Assembly: GCA_027596075.1 (NCBI GenBank) | Contig: JADGJC010000519.1 | Location: forward strand, 1-20,847 | Direction: 5' to 3' | Length of the DNA: 20,847 bases | DNA from: Rhizophlyctis rosea | Lineage: Eukaryota > Chytridiomycota > Chytridiomycetes > Rhizophlyctidales > Rhizophlyctidaceae | Shown: positions 10,085 through 20,838 of the stretch, one piece after another | How the letters are laid out: each line of letters opens with the position of its first letter | Numbering within the stretch: position 1 is the stretch's first letter | Made by a program: the position numbers and the translations under genes | Notes under the pieces: model-generated | Seen by the model: only the letters and a program-made list of their open reading frames with translations | Told to the model about the DNA's origin: nothing | Database searches by the model: none

Positions 10085-11274
10085 GATCTTTCATCAAAGA
10101 AGCTCCTCTCGCCCCCTTCCTCACAAACCCAGTCGACTACTCCACAATCGCGAAGCGTTTGACGTCCGAACACCAAGAACGCTATATCAAACTCGACCTC
10201 TGCGCAAAGTACCATCTCACTCCCGAAACAGCGCTCCGTCTCGCAAACCTCATATCAGATGAAGAGTTCGAAGATGAAGAAGAAGGAATTGACGCCCTTG
10301 GGTTTGTCAACGGGTTCATAGAAGAGCAGCACCAAAAATATCCCGACGGTTCGGAATACTTGGATGAAACCCCAGATGTCGAAAAGGGTGTGAGGATACT
10401 CATCGCATGGGGCTTCGATGCCACCACAGCTCGTCATATGCGTGAATCAGTTGCCGATGAAGACTGGATCACAGAGCCACTATCCTTCTGGGTGACTTCC
10501 TTCCTCCAAGGCCACTGCAGAACCCTCCCCTTCTCCTTTCCCTACAACGAAACAACCCTCGACACATGGTACGAAGCTCCTCACCATCTCAAAATTCACA
10601 TGTACAACCTCTCCACCCTCCCACCACTTCGAACCGAAACACCATATTCCACCCTACACCCCATCCTATAATCCCACCCCATCCTCGCCGAATCCCACAA
10701 CCAGACACTCTTCTTCCAGACCTGCTCATGGACCACCGCTATCGAAATCCTCCAATCACCAACCTACATCTCGCTCCGGACATTCCCCCAAACACAAGAT
10801 TTCGGCGAACCCAACTCTCAATCATTCTACGTAACACCATCATTCAACGCCGCACTCGACAGTCTGGGCAAGAATCTTTACCAAACACCTGGAAGGAACG
10901 GAAATAGATGGATGGGACAAGGGGCAGTGTTGGTGTTCTGTGTGGACAATGCCAAGTTAAACACCTGGCCGGGAGTAGTAGATTTGGGATTGAAGGAGGA
11001 GGGTTGGCGTGACCTAGTATCCCGCTCCCGTCGAAAAGAAGCTGTAGAGTCACCTCCAATGATAGGGTTGATGTCCGGCCCACAATTGGCTAACATCCGC
11101 GCAGTGCAACGTGGTGGGAATTTGGAGGAGGCAAAGGCCTTAGCGGGACCACATCCGACTCAATTCCACAGTGCCCTCAAGGATAACGTTGTGGGAAGGT
11201 TATTTAGGGAGTCACTTGCTGGGGTGGTCTGGCATACGAGGGAGGGAGCATTGGAGGCTCTATCTACGGTTTGA
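10085..11274 (+). pseudogene. DUF3990-like (ADP-ribosyltransferase-fold-like) gene interrupted by an in-frame TAA
   Basis: One frame runs from an acceptor-like CCCCAG ending at 10084 to the TGA ending at 11274, broken only by a TAA at 10669-10671. The part before the stop (about 195 codons) is acidic, Leu-rich and unrecognised. The part after it (about 200 codons) has the order seen in DUF3990-type proteins: a strand-helix start (LFFQT ... TAIEIL), DFG followed by SFYVTPSFNAAL, a strand AVLVFCV, a helix with EEGWRDLVSRSR, then GP-x-x-ANI and a C-terminal HPTQFHSAL ... LAGVVW. The family usually has a His-Gly-Thr-like motif near its start; here the matching place reads Gln-Thr. The stop lies in an 18-bp duplication. 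No phase-correct intron clearly removes only the stop, although a donor at 10492 and an acceptor just before ACCTGC near 10718 would remove a larger segment. It could be a pseudogene, an allele-specific break or a spliced gene. Confidence 0.5.
10657..10692 (+). repeat. 18-bp imperfect tandem duplication carrying a stop codon
   Basis: CACCCCATCCT starts at 10657 and again at 10675, a spacing of exactly 18 bases. The flanking codons read HPIL, stop, SHPIL. Removing one unit would remove the TAA and leave the frame intact, so the stop probably came with the duplication. Confidence 0.75.
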
Positions 11275-11545
11275 GTAGGTGGTGAGTGTTGGTTACTAGG
11301 AGGACGGTGGGATGGAGAAGATGATTGGTAGAGAGTCGGAGAGATGGTGACGAGGAAAGTGGCTCTTTCACGCATCCATGCCGCTTACAATGTGCAATCA
11401 AATGTCGCACATACCACTTGCAGACGTACCGTATGCTATGACTACCCCAACTGATTTTGCAGCATGACAAGCCGCACATGCAAGAGCAAGCTCATTCCTC
11501 AGACACACCATCCCTTACACCCTTCTTATTTATGGATACGAACCG

Positions 11546-11589
11546 TCACTTGCATGACATGCTTGTTCGAACTTGATGTCACGGATAGC
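11546..11589 (+). repeat. Copy B of a putative diverged dispersed repeat
   Basis: Aligns without gaps to 7857-7900 at roughly 80% of positions. Similarity appears to continue weakly to the shared GTACTGCTGT near 11689. Confidence 0.45.
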
Positions 11590-13320
11590 GTATCGCTCCT
11601 ATCGTCAATGCTTGTGCCTTTTTGTAGGTTATTATTACATGGTCACCCATAAAATGCAAGGCATGAGGCTACTCCCCTGAGTAGTCTAGTACTGCTGTGG
11701 ATTTATACCTAAGACAAGTGTAAGCCGAGGTGGTTTGCGGAACATGGCAACTCTCCACACACTTTACGCGTCACTACCCCACCATCAACTCTCTTTTTTG
11801 TGCTTCAACACTTTTAGTTATCAAGCTTTTGATTTGGACCCAACACATGCTGAACTACGTCCCCTATGAAATCGGAAACAGGTGGATGACGCTGAATTGA
11901 ATCATGCTTCTGAAGTGACTTCCACCATTGGTTGTTGCAACCCAAACTGATCAGGTATTTTGCCGATCATGTAGTTCATGAGCAGGTCAGTGGCTAAAAA
12001 GAAAAGAAAAGGATGAGGTCTATCATCTGTCATGAAACTCGTAGGAACGGTCCTTCCCGACACTGGGCGCAGTACGAGGCATATCAACATCGGTCTTTTG
12101 TAAGAAGCGGAAAGTTCACAAAGCATAGCTTTTGGCAGAAAAAGGATTGAAGGGATTGAAGGACGTTCATATGCAAACTTGTAGGCAAACGAGCAGCGGT
12201 CATTGGCATGAGATACGCACGACGAGAGTGTCATTCCGTTTGCGACAGGCCGCTTCTTTTTGTCGCATTCCTTCTTACACCATTTCAAACTGCAGGATTC
12301 GCATGCCGACAACAACAGCAGGAGCAGAAAAACCGGAAGGAATGGGCGCGGTATAGGACAAACTAACCAGGGTGGAAGAGTCCCGAAAACACATGTACTG
12401 CTGAGATATCCCTCGATGGCGACATGGCTGGGCTTGACCTGGATGCTATAATGAAACGCAGCACCTTCGCTCATGGACGGCATTACAAAGCCTTTGGCCT
12501 TTATCAAGACAAACAATCTGTCACGCCAGAAACCGTGGATGGAGCTTCGAAAAGCCAATAAAGTGAAGACTCGAACTCCTCAACCCCGGTGGGCCTGGAT
12601 GACAAGGCATCGGGTCCTCTAGCCGAGCAATCTCACGTCTTTCCAACGCACCTACGGCAGCGTGGAATCAAGCAGAATGCAGACTATGACCTTTCACTGA
12701 TCGTGCAAGGCGGCATTCGTCCATGCCGGCCTTTCGAATGGAAACATTCCAACTTTGCACAATTCCATCTTAACCAGGCACCTCCCTCTCGGAACATATC
12801 GGTCCATTTCGGACTAAAAAGAATCCACCTCTGTCTGTTTCAATAATGCGGAACTGATCAATGTGATCAACGCCAGACACACACAATTTACCCCAGCACT
12901 GTCACCCGCTCTGATCGCACAATGGAAGTCGAGCTGCAGCGGAGTGATGTTTCATAAAAAGCAACCAGATGATTGTTGTCATTCTTCCTTAGCGAGGCAA
13001 TCTCATGTTCGCAAGAAGATCTTCCAAGTCAGTAACCCCAAAAAACTGCTAAACAAGCATTCTCCGACAGCTCAACATTCATGTCGACGGCCACTTACCT
13101 GCGCGTTCATTTGTCATGATCAAATCAATGATAAACATCCTATTTTGCTGTTGTTGGTTGGCGGACGTATATTGACTTCATCATGATTCTCAATCACATC
13201 GAGGTCATCCATGTCTATACACACGCCTTTGACAACAGAAAAGAGCTGTCTTGGCACCTAGCGGCTCCAACGGTGAATATCCAATACATTTTTTGCGTAT
13301 TTCGGCCTACGTCATAATCA

Positions 13321-13400
13321 GCAATTCAGGAACTATTACCGATCGTCGAAAAAGCTAGAGTTCTCAGTCATATGCAGCCTTCTCTGAATTCCTGAATTGC
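13321..13400. repeat. Perfect 12-bp inverted repeat with a 56-bp spacer
   Basis: GCAATTCAGGAA at 13321-13332 is the reverse complement of 13389-13400. It lies in gene-free DNA. It could be a hairpin or the termini of a miniature element, and chance cannot be excluded. Confidence 0.7.
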
Positions 13401-14528
13401 CATCACGAACGTGTTCAAGGATTCTCAGGCTGTTGCTTTTGCCTACAAGGTATCAGAACAGGGGAATACATGGCAATTCGCGAATCGGTAAACTCTCACA
13501 AATCGCTATACACGGTTCCTTCTAATCTATATCTGAACGGACCGAGTTCAAACTCATTGTCTACTTTGCCCCGGAAAGTGTTGCCCCCAATTACCAGACT
13601 TCACGGAACCCAAAATGACACGATAGAAGGTAATCTTTTTCTTTCGCCTATGAGTAGGAGCCTGGCAACTTTCCAAGTTTCCGTTGTTGTCATGGGATAC
13701 TGTAAGTGGGTTAGATGACAGAAGAAGCAAGGACAAGGACCCGAAAAAGAAGCCAAACGATCAGATTTGACACATAAGGAAGTATATGCCGCGAAAGCTG
13801 CCATACTCTTTCTCTATTATTGTCCTGCACCACTCCCGGAGAGATGAATACTAAATACCCACCACCTTCACTCCCCGACAACACCTATCTCCTTCCCAAA
13901 ACAGATGACGACCTGCCATACCTGTACTGGACAGTGGAGTCGTGGTAATATTCGACTTGCAACTGATCCATGCGTTCATCCGTATGGATTCTCGCAACCA
14001 AATGAGCATGATACTCGACGACACCATGTACACAGTCTGACACCCAAAAAGGGGCTTGTTACCACTGCACATACTCCCTCAAAAACCCGGTCATTGTTTG
14101 CGGGTGTCCATCACACATTCTGAACTTCAGACCAATCCCAGTTTGCACTCGATGGTATTTTTTTGCTACATACCCGCCCCTTTGCTGCTCCCTGCAAAAA
14201 AAAGGATGATCAGCAAGCCTTGAGGAAGGATGGCACATCATGCGAGTGCCAATCTTCGAATGCAATCCCAACAATGTCCACGCCGCCGTTCAACCAATAT
14301 GCAAGTAAGCAAGCAAGTCTTGCAACAATCAAGAGAAAAAAATATCTACAATCTATTTACAAACCACGCCAGACTATCGACGTGAGATATCGCTATGAAA
14401 CAATCAAACTAAATCTGCAAAGTAACAACCGTATGTGCAATATAGACTAAATAGAAGACAACCAATGCAAAAGAAACCCCCACCACCTTCCCCACGTCAC
14501 ACCACCCACCTCTACACCCCAAACATCA

Positions 14529-16874
14529 CTACCCCTCCCTGCCCAAACACCAAACCTCCAAAACCCCGTCCCCACCCCTCAAACACTCCCCAACAGCAAC
14601 CTCCAAATCCTCATCCTCAACCATAGTAATCATATCCCCCTTGCCCGTATACGCATCCGCAATATCCTCAACATCCCCCTCCAAAGAAGTCGAAAGAGAA
14701 GAGAAGGAGATGACTGGGTCACGATACACCATCCGCGGCGGGTGTGAAAGGCCCAATTTCGCCATCGCGCGGGAAGAGAGGTCCGCCAGTGTGATGGTTG
14801 GTGGGGCGAGGATGAGGATCGCGTCGTCGGCGTGGTGGATTTTGATTCGGATCTGGTGAGGATTTGTGTTAGCATGCGTGTTGGTCGTGAAGGCGGTGAA
14901 GATTGCGTGGGATGGACGATTCAAACAATGCAGGGAATAAAATAGCCGGCATCAACTAACCTTGCGATTCAATCCATCCCCACCACCTCCACCCACCGCC
15001 ACCCCTTCCTCACCACCACCATATCCACCCACCACATTCTTCAACGGCGACGACTCCAAAGGACTCAACGACCCCTTCCGCCTCGACAACGACACCGTCC
15101 TAGGCAATGGACTCCCCGCACGACTCACCGACGGCGTCGGACTTGGACTCCCCACCCGACTATAACTCCCCTCTCCAACCGGACTGCCCCCCTCCGGCGA
15201 CGACATCAACGACACCGGCGTAGGCGGCGGCGCTGGCGGAAACGCACTCGGACTCAAGGGCGTAGGCGTCCTCGCCAACGGAGACCTCGTCAACACTTTT
15301 GGGGTCGGATCAAAGTCGCTGTACAGGGACGACACATTCGATTTAGCATCTTCCAGTCCCAAACTCTTGACGAAATATTCCGCAACTCTCGCGATGACTT
15401 CGGTCGTTTCTGGGTGGTCCAAGCTTTGTGGTGTTGCTGGAGTGTATGGACCACTCGAGGACTCTGTCGAAGCGGGCGACAGGGTGGAAGCGGGCGACGT
15501 GGTGGAAGGTGCTGATCCCGTCCTGCGGTGCGACATATCCCGGCTTCCGTAGGTGATGGAACGGGATCGCAGCAGCTGAGGCGGAGAACCAAGGACGTCT
15601 TCGGGGCTGCGAGATGGGGCTGTCTTGTGTCTTTGCAACGGTCGCTCATCATTGTCACTTTCTTCGTATCGCGGTGAGGACGACAAAGACGCATCTGGCA
15701 AGCTGCCGCTTCGTTGAAACCTCCCAAATTGTCCCATTGGTCCTTCACCCCTCAAAATTCGCTCCCCAGAGAAGCCCACAAAATCGTCGCCGCCTTCCAC
15801 TCCGCCAATGATCTCCGCCTTCTTTTCACTCAACGTCATCCTCCGGTTCAAGTTCCTCTTTTTGATCTCACTCACGCCAAACACCTTGTCGGGTGTCACG
15901 TAGAAGAGCTCGACCTCATCCTGGTGGGCTTGCACACCCTGACGTGCCGCCTGGTCGATGATTTGATGGGCAGAGCGGGACGCTACTACCACGCGTTGGG
16001 CTTGAGCAAGATCGCGAGCGCAGGATGTAAAGTCGGAAAGAAGGTGATGGCATATTGCTCGATTGTAAAGCAGCTCGGCACGGTGCAGAGTGAAAGGAAA
16101 TGCCAGTTGGGCGTAGTCGATGTATGTGTTGTCATTGAGGAGCTGTCAATTTGATTTAGCAAATGGTCAATCATCTTGATTACTCGCCCAAGCTTCCGTT
16201 GCCCCATCTGATGCCATCCATCAGCACCACCACCACCATCACTACGACTACCAGCACCACCACCACCAACACTATGACCATCAGAACCACCACCACCATC
16301 ACTACGACCACCATACCCACCACCACATTGTCCACGGCCATCCCCGACCAGCTGCACCCACCAAACCCCACCAACGCGCTCAACGTCCCCAGCGGCTGGT
16401 CTGCCTCCTTCATCCTCCGCGACCTCCAACCCCGCGACCTTACCAACCCCCCCTCACCAACCTGCACCACACAATGCCGCACGTGTGAAAGTGCAATGTA
16501 ACATTTACCTCAAGACCCTTCGCATACATCCTGGCGGCGTCGGACAGCTGGTTGAGCAAGAACAAAGCATATCCCCTCTGAAAGAAGGCGACAGCCATGA
16601 AAGGATCCAGAACAACGGCCCTCGTAAAGTAGTCCAAGGCGTCGTTGATACGGTTCAAGGATAGGTGGATCTGACCAAGGTTGAAAAGGGGTTTTGCGAA
16701 GTGGGACAGGGACTGGGTTTGAGGCGAACCGTGGAGGTGTAAGCAAGGCTTCACAGCAGCAAAAACAAAGCACAATTAGCCTACCTTGAAGCGGTCTACA
16801 GCTTCTGGTATGTTTCCTTCTGCGTAAGCATCCACCCCCTGCGTCCAGATGACGATGTCGTCCTTGGAGGTCAT
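14529..16874 (-). CDS. noxR: NoxR / p67phox-like NADPH oxidase regulatory subunit (TPR + PB1)
   Basis: In fungi NoxR activates membrane NADPH oxidases together with Rac and binds Cdc24/Bem1-type partners through PB1; that role is family knowledge. Exons: 16874-16785, 16712-16509, 16142-14961, 14852-14529; 599 codons, every junction in phase 0. The start is the ATG at 16874, directly before the first TPR (IWTQGVDAYAEGNIPEAVDRF). TPR units continue through FNLGQIHLSLNRINDALDYF, AVAFFQRGYALFLLNQ and HRAELLYNRAICHHLL, to about residue 150. An activation-domain-like segment follows near 185-215 (VFGVSEIKKRNLNRR). About 270 Ser/Pro-rich residues come next. The PB1 domain (493-about 590) has a Lys in its first strand (IRIKIHH) and an acidic OPCA motif (GDMITMVEDEDLE). 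No SH3 domain is present, unlike animal p67phox but as in fungal NoxR. The intron at 14853-14960 has a CTAAC branch site. Intron 16143-16508 is unusually long. Confidence 0.9.
16222..16330. repeat. ACC/GGT trinucleotide-rich imperfect repeat inside a NoxR intron
   Basis: About 110 bases of ACC-rich sequence, interrupted by ATC, ACT and AGC variants. A longer unit of roughly 50 bases (an ACCACCACCACCA run followed by an ACTA[CT]GAC-type segment) appears duplicated. It lies wholly within the 366-bp intron 16143-16508. Confidence 0.8.
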
Positions 16875-17492
16875 GGCTTGCGTGAAGATCTTTTTGCCAA
16901 ATTTGTTCTGCCAGCGAAGGGCGATATGAAGAGCAAGTCCTGCTAGTGCCTCGGTGCTCTCAAGCCATCCTCAACATGGAAAAGTGACTAGCAGGATAAC
17001 GCGTCAACTGCGATTTTGATCTTGAGAGAGCGGATGGGAAAGTCGGGAACTGGAATACTTGGGGAAGGGGAGATATTTTTGAACCCCTTGAGATTGGAGC
17101 ACGTGACATTTATAAATAGACTTACAGCCCGGATCACGACGTCATCTCCCTAAAAATGGCCCCACAGTCGATATGGTGCATTAAACATTTCACCCATTGC
17201 ATCATTTCATCACACTCTTCCTTTCATCGGGCATATCTACTATCACGACTGCTGTCAACGAAGTGGTTGACTGACTTTGAAGTGGTTGCATACCACGGTA
17301 CCAACAGCGCACGAACCGACTTGTAATTTAGCCACTTCCATCACTACAGTCAACAACCCAAAAATCCCAAAATCTCGAGCTCTCCCCATCACCTGCAATT
17401 TACAGTTTGTGTGCTCAACTATTTTGCGACTCAGTTGAGACTGCCGTTGAGTTGCAGTCATAGGACTGTATCTGCGGGTCTACAACCCCAGC
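16875..17492. promoter_or_regulatory. Shared divergent promoter region of the NoxR-like and CSA genes
   Basis: About 620 bases separate the two divergent start codons. Near the middle is a palindromic E-box CACGTG (17100-17105) closely followed by TATAAATA (17111-17118). A GACGTCA, CRE-like, sits near 17139. The TATA is about 375 bp from the CSA start and about 235 bp from the NoxR start, so which gene it serves is unclear. Site assignments rest on matches to known consensus motifs only. Confidence 0.45.
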
Positions 17493-19390
17493 ATGGCTTC
17501 CCAGCTTCTGCGGCAGCGGGAGCTGTACCGTCCCTGCGGTATAGCCAGCACGCACGGCATAGTCACTCACGTCACAACGCGCCGATACTACTCCGTTGAC
17601 CTCAGTCGAAGAAAGGACGTAGCTCGAACTAGCAAGGGTCCAATCAACACCATGGATATAGAAAATGTTGAGTCTCGTTAGTAAGTCGTCCACTCACCGT
17701 CACCAAACCGTTTTTCATTTTCTGGATGTCTTACGTGACTCTCAAGACAGACACTCATTAACCGCTGCGAAAGTTTACTCGCAGGAAGCGCTGATTCTTC
17801 CATACACATTTACGATTTGGAGGACCTTGCGGAAATAGGGCCGAAGCTGGTGATCAAGTCAATAGCTCATTTGGACAAGTATGTCTTTCACATCCTACAT
17901 ATTGCCAACGAAAGGATTCTGTAACTCAAATCAATCTCGCAACGCAGAGGTCAAGGCCATCGCTACAGCGTTACTGGTGTCCAATGGTTCCCATTCGACA
18001 CGGGCTTGTTCACAACTTCCTCAATGGATTGTAAAGTAAAAGTGTGGGACGCAAACGTGCTACAGGTACGCGATAACTTCTTGAGGCCGTCCTTGGTGCT
18101 CTTGCTGATAAAACCTACTCAGCCCGCCTTTGAGTTCAATTTGGAGCAAAAAGTCTTGACGCACGCCTTTTCACCCATCGCAACGAGTCACTCTTTGATT
18201 GCAAGTAATTGGGACATTCCTACAACGAATGCTCTTACCGCCGCATGTCGTGTTAACGCTGTCACTCACTTCTAGCTGGACCGGAGGGCGCGCAAGTGCG
18301 ACTGTGCGACATGCGGGGCGGGGGATTCACCCATTCCTTGACAGGTTTGTACTCTTCAAACTCAGTACTGTTTTCGAAGTAATACCGACTCGTTTTCTTC
18401 AGGGCACACCCGCTCGGTTTTGGCTGTACAGTGGTCACCGCGAGATGAGTTCATTTTGGCGTCTGGAAGGTGACCAGCCATCACAAAATATGCATCAGTC
18501 GCCCCTCCTAATATTTGCATCTGGAACAGCCAAGACCGCACAATACGGATCTGGGATGTTAGAAAAGCGAACGCGTGCATAATGGCATTCGATCAACATA
18601 GTAGTAGAAGTAAAAGTATGTGCGATCCTTCTGTTCTATCGAAGTTTGACAAGTTCGCTCATTGCCCCCACAAACCAGAACGAAAAGACCCCTCCACAAC
18701 AACAACCGCAACAGCCCACGACGCCGCCATCAACGGTCTTCGCTTCACATCAGACGGACTCCACCTCCTCAGTACCGGCCACGACGAAAAAATGCGGCTA
18801 TGGGACGTCTACACCGGCAAAAACTCTCTCGTACGTCCAACCCCTCCCCCCCTTCCGTCTACCCCACCCCCCACTCACTCCCCAGACAGATCAACTACGG
18901 CCCCTACATCCACAACCGCATCCCCATATCGCGCATCCCCGCTATAACGCCCGTAGGGGAATGTAACCCCCCGCTAGTGTTTTATCCGAATGATGATGGA
19001 GACGTGTTGGTTTTCGGACTTTGGACGGGGGAGTTGGTGAAGAGATTGAAGGGGCATTTTGGGAGGGTTGGGTGTGTGGGTGTCAGGAGGGGGGTGCAGG
19101 TTGGTTTGTTTTTGATGATTTGGGTTTTGGTTTCGTTGGAATATCGTGATTGACTTGGGGATGTGTTTGTGATGTGTAGCAGGTATATTCTGGCGGACAT
19201 GATAGCGAGATTTTGTGTTGGGAGCCGCCAGAGGTTGATGGGAGGGAGGGAGAGGATGATGTGAGTTTGCTGCTCATTTGAGAGAAAATGCAAAGGGACA
19301 ATCTGGGCTGATATCATGACTTCCTTCCAGGTGTATGCCGACAACTGGAGCGATAGCGAAGACGAATACCCGCCTGGTGGGCGGAGATAA
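17493..19390 (+). CDS. ERCC8: CSA/ERCC8 WD40 protein (transcription-coupled repair, CRL4 substrate receptor)
   Basis: CSA is a seven-bladed WD40 propeller that docks on DDB1-CUL4 at stalled RNA polymerase II; that role is family knowledge. Exons: 17493-17680, 17774-17878, 17948-18065, 18123-18204, 18276-18344, 18403-18469, 18530-18615, 18679-18830, 18890-19099, 19183-19260, 19331-19390. All junctions are GT-AG with consistent phase, giving 404 codons, close to the animal protein's length. The N-terminal helix (QLLRQRELYRP) and INTMDIENVESRY lead into blade one (GSADSSIHIYDLEDL). Hallmarks follow in order: HRYSVTGVQWFPFDTGLF, KVKVWDANVLQ, VRLCDMRGG, GHTRSVLAVQWSPRDEFILA, DRTIRIWDVRKANACI, HDAAINGLRFTSDGLHLL, MRLWDVYTGKNSL, GGHDSEILCWEPP. 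The acidic tail (WSDSEDE) matches the animal C-terminus. No residue loss or frameshift is seen. Introns of 57-93 bp show TTAAC-like branch sites at 17681-17773 and 18205-18275. Confidence 0.96.
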
Positions 19391-19969
19391 CGTTGTAAAA
19401 TAGGAATTCCGTTTCTCTTTTGGTTTGATGTGTCAACATCAGCGTGTCTTGCTCTGGGTGTTCTTGGATGGTGGGAAGCTGGAGTTTGTGCAAGCCTTTT
19501 CCGACTGGCGCTATTGAGAACTTTTTTTGCAGCTTTAAACAATGCCGCGACGTACCCAACCTCCATTCTAATAGCCACCCCTGAATTACCCTCGTGTGGG
19601 GGTGGTTACAAACTTGGAGAAGAAAAAGATGCCTTGCTCAGTGTTTCCCCGCTGTTGCCCGTTGTGGTGGTTAGAGGGGATGACAGAGGGGGAGACAGTT
19701 CAGTTGTTGATGTGATATGGCCTGGGCCGATAGGTATGGGGATGGAGGGGATGTGGTGGTGGGGGTTGTCACGCTTTCAGCTAGAGGTTGAAAGGTGTTG
19801 TGACGTATGTGAACGGCGTGGCGTTTTTTGTTCTTTGCACTGTTGCTTCAATTACAACTGAAAAAGCGATTGGTCCCCGACCTCTACCTGCATGTTGAGT
19901 TACTGCTGCCAATCAGTTCACAATGTGAATGTTTGCAAACACATTCAATTTATAGGGGAGTCTCCGGAT

Positions 19970-19996
19970 CTCGCGCCATTTCCCTTTTTTTCGCGC
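19970..19996. promoter_or_regulatory. Pair of E2F-like sites in opposite orientation
   Basis: TCTCGCGCCATT and TTTTTTTCGCGC lie within 27 bases and resemble the TTTSGCGC E2F/DP consensus on opposite strands. The closest known gene end is CSA, 580 bp upstream, so any target would be an unrecognised gene to the right. Consensus match only. Confidence 0.2.
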
Positions 19997-20499
19997 TTGT
20001 GATTCGATCCAATATTGTCAAAAAGCCGAAAAATAAAAGAGATACCGGTCTAAGAACAATGCAAATTGCGACTGAAGTTGTGACTGAATATGTAGTGCCG
20101 CATAATGTTGTGACGTTCAGTCGCTGGAGCTGACAACAAATACCCTCTGGCCCAGGATCATGTTCCTTTTTGTTTTTTCTGCCATTGCAAGATATACCTG
20201 CTTGAGGCATTGTTAGATGAGGTGCCCAGAAAAGAGGGCGGATTATTCCCGAAGTATGCAAACCCATGTCGCTCATCAAAGCTGTATCCCTAACTTCGAG
20301 GTTGTCGGAGCGTTAATCGGTGATTTTGTGATGTCAATGGGAATTTGAGCACCTGGCGCAGCAGTCCAAAAAAAGGAAAGGACAGTAAGCACGGCCCATG
20401 GATCAGGGATGGATGGATGGACATTTCCTGGTCACATTGCTCCAGGTCAAGCTGCAGATTCCAAAGAGATATTGATACCATATCGACAGGATTCGGAGC

Positions 20500-20534
20500 C
20501 ATCGTACCATCCCAGTAGTCATCGTACCATCCCA
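20500..20534 (+). repeat. 15-bp direct repeat, period 20
   Basis: CATCGTACCATCCCA occurs at 20500-20514 and exactly again at 20520-20534. Confidence 0.9.
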
Positions 20535-20730
20535 AAAATCGTGCAGTGACTCTGAGCGTTGCAGACTGCGTTACATTCATGAATGACTACCCCTATGACC
20601 GTTCTCAAACGTTCAGTGCGGGGAGTTGGATACTCTGCAGTTTCTTTTGAGACAGGACGTGTGACCTTCTGATGACACAATTCGGATGCTGCCGCGATTG
20701 GTACTGATCGATAATATTCCTTTGACCAAT

Positions 20731-20838
20731 CAATTTCAACATCACGCTCGACCAGTTTCAACATGGCGTTGATCAGATTCCACATCACGTTCGATCAGTT
20801 TCCACAGACGCGTCACTCAATTTCAACATAAAGCTGGT
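20731..20838 (+). repeat. Five-unit tandem array, 21-22 bp per unit
   Basis: Units begin at 20731, 20753, 20774, 20796 and 20818, each opening with CA[AG][TA]TT[CT]CA-type sequence and usually continuing CATCACG[CT]T[CT]GAT. Unit lengths alternate between 21 and 22, so a coding frame is not preserved. The array ends about 9 bases before the window edge and may continue beyond it. Confidence 0.8.

Larger units (their letters stand above)
11275..14528. other. Long stretch (3.2 kb) without a supported gene
   Basis: Only short or compositionally unconvincing open frames occur. The longest, on the minus strand at 11902-12558 (218 codons), contains a Leu-rich hydrophobic run followed by a Lys/Cys-rich segment. 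It has no recognised domain, no homologous repeat and no splice partner, so I do not call it a gene. The stretch includes copy B of the dispersed repeat and a 12-bp inverted repeat. 14460-14528 is presumably the 3' untranslated region of the NoxR-like gene, C/A-rich on the plus strand. Confidence 0.45.

Noticed and set aside
10566..10907. Pro/Arg-rich plus-strand frame inside the DUF3990-like gene
   Set aside because: It is shifted relative to the frame that carries recognisable motifs on both sides.
11902..12558. A 218-codon minus-strand open frame
   Set aside because: Composition is uneven (Leu run, Cys/Lys-rich patch), with no recognised domain, no codon-level repeat and no splice partner. 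It is probably a chance open frame.
15986..16429. Gly-rich minus-strand frame overlapping the NoxR intron
   Set aside because: It is out of frame with the downstream TPR exon, and the Gly-rich part is only the trinucleotide repeat. Joining 16509 to 16142 instead gives an uninterrupted p67phox-like TPR.
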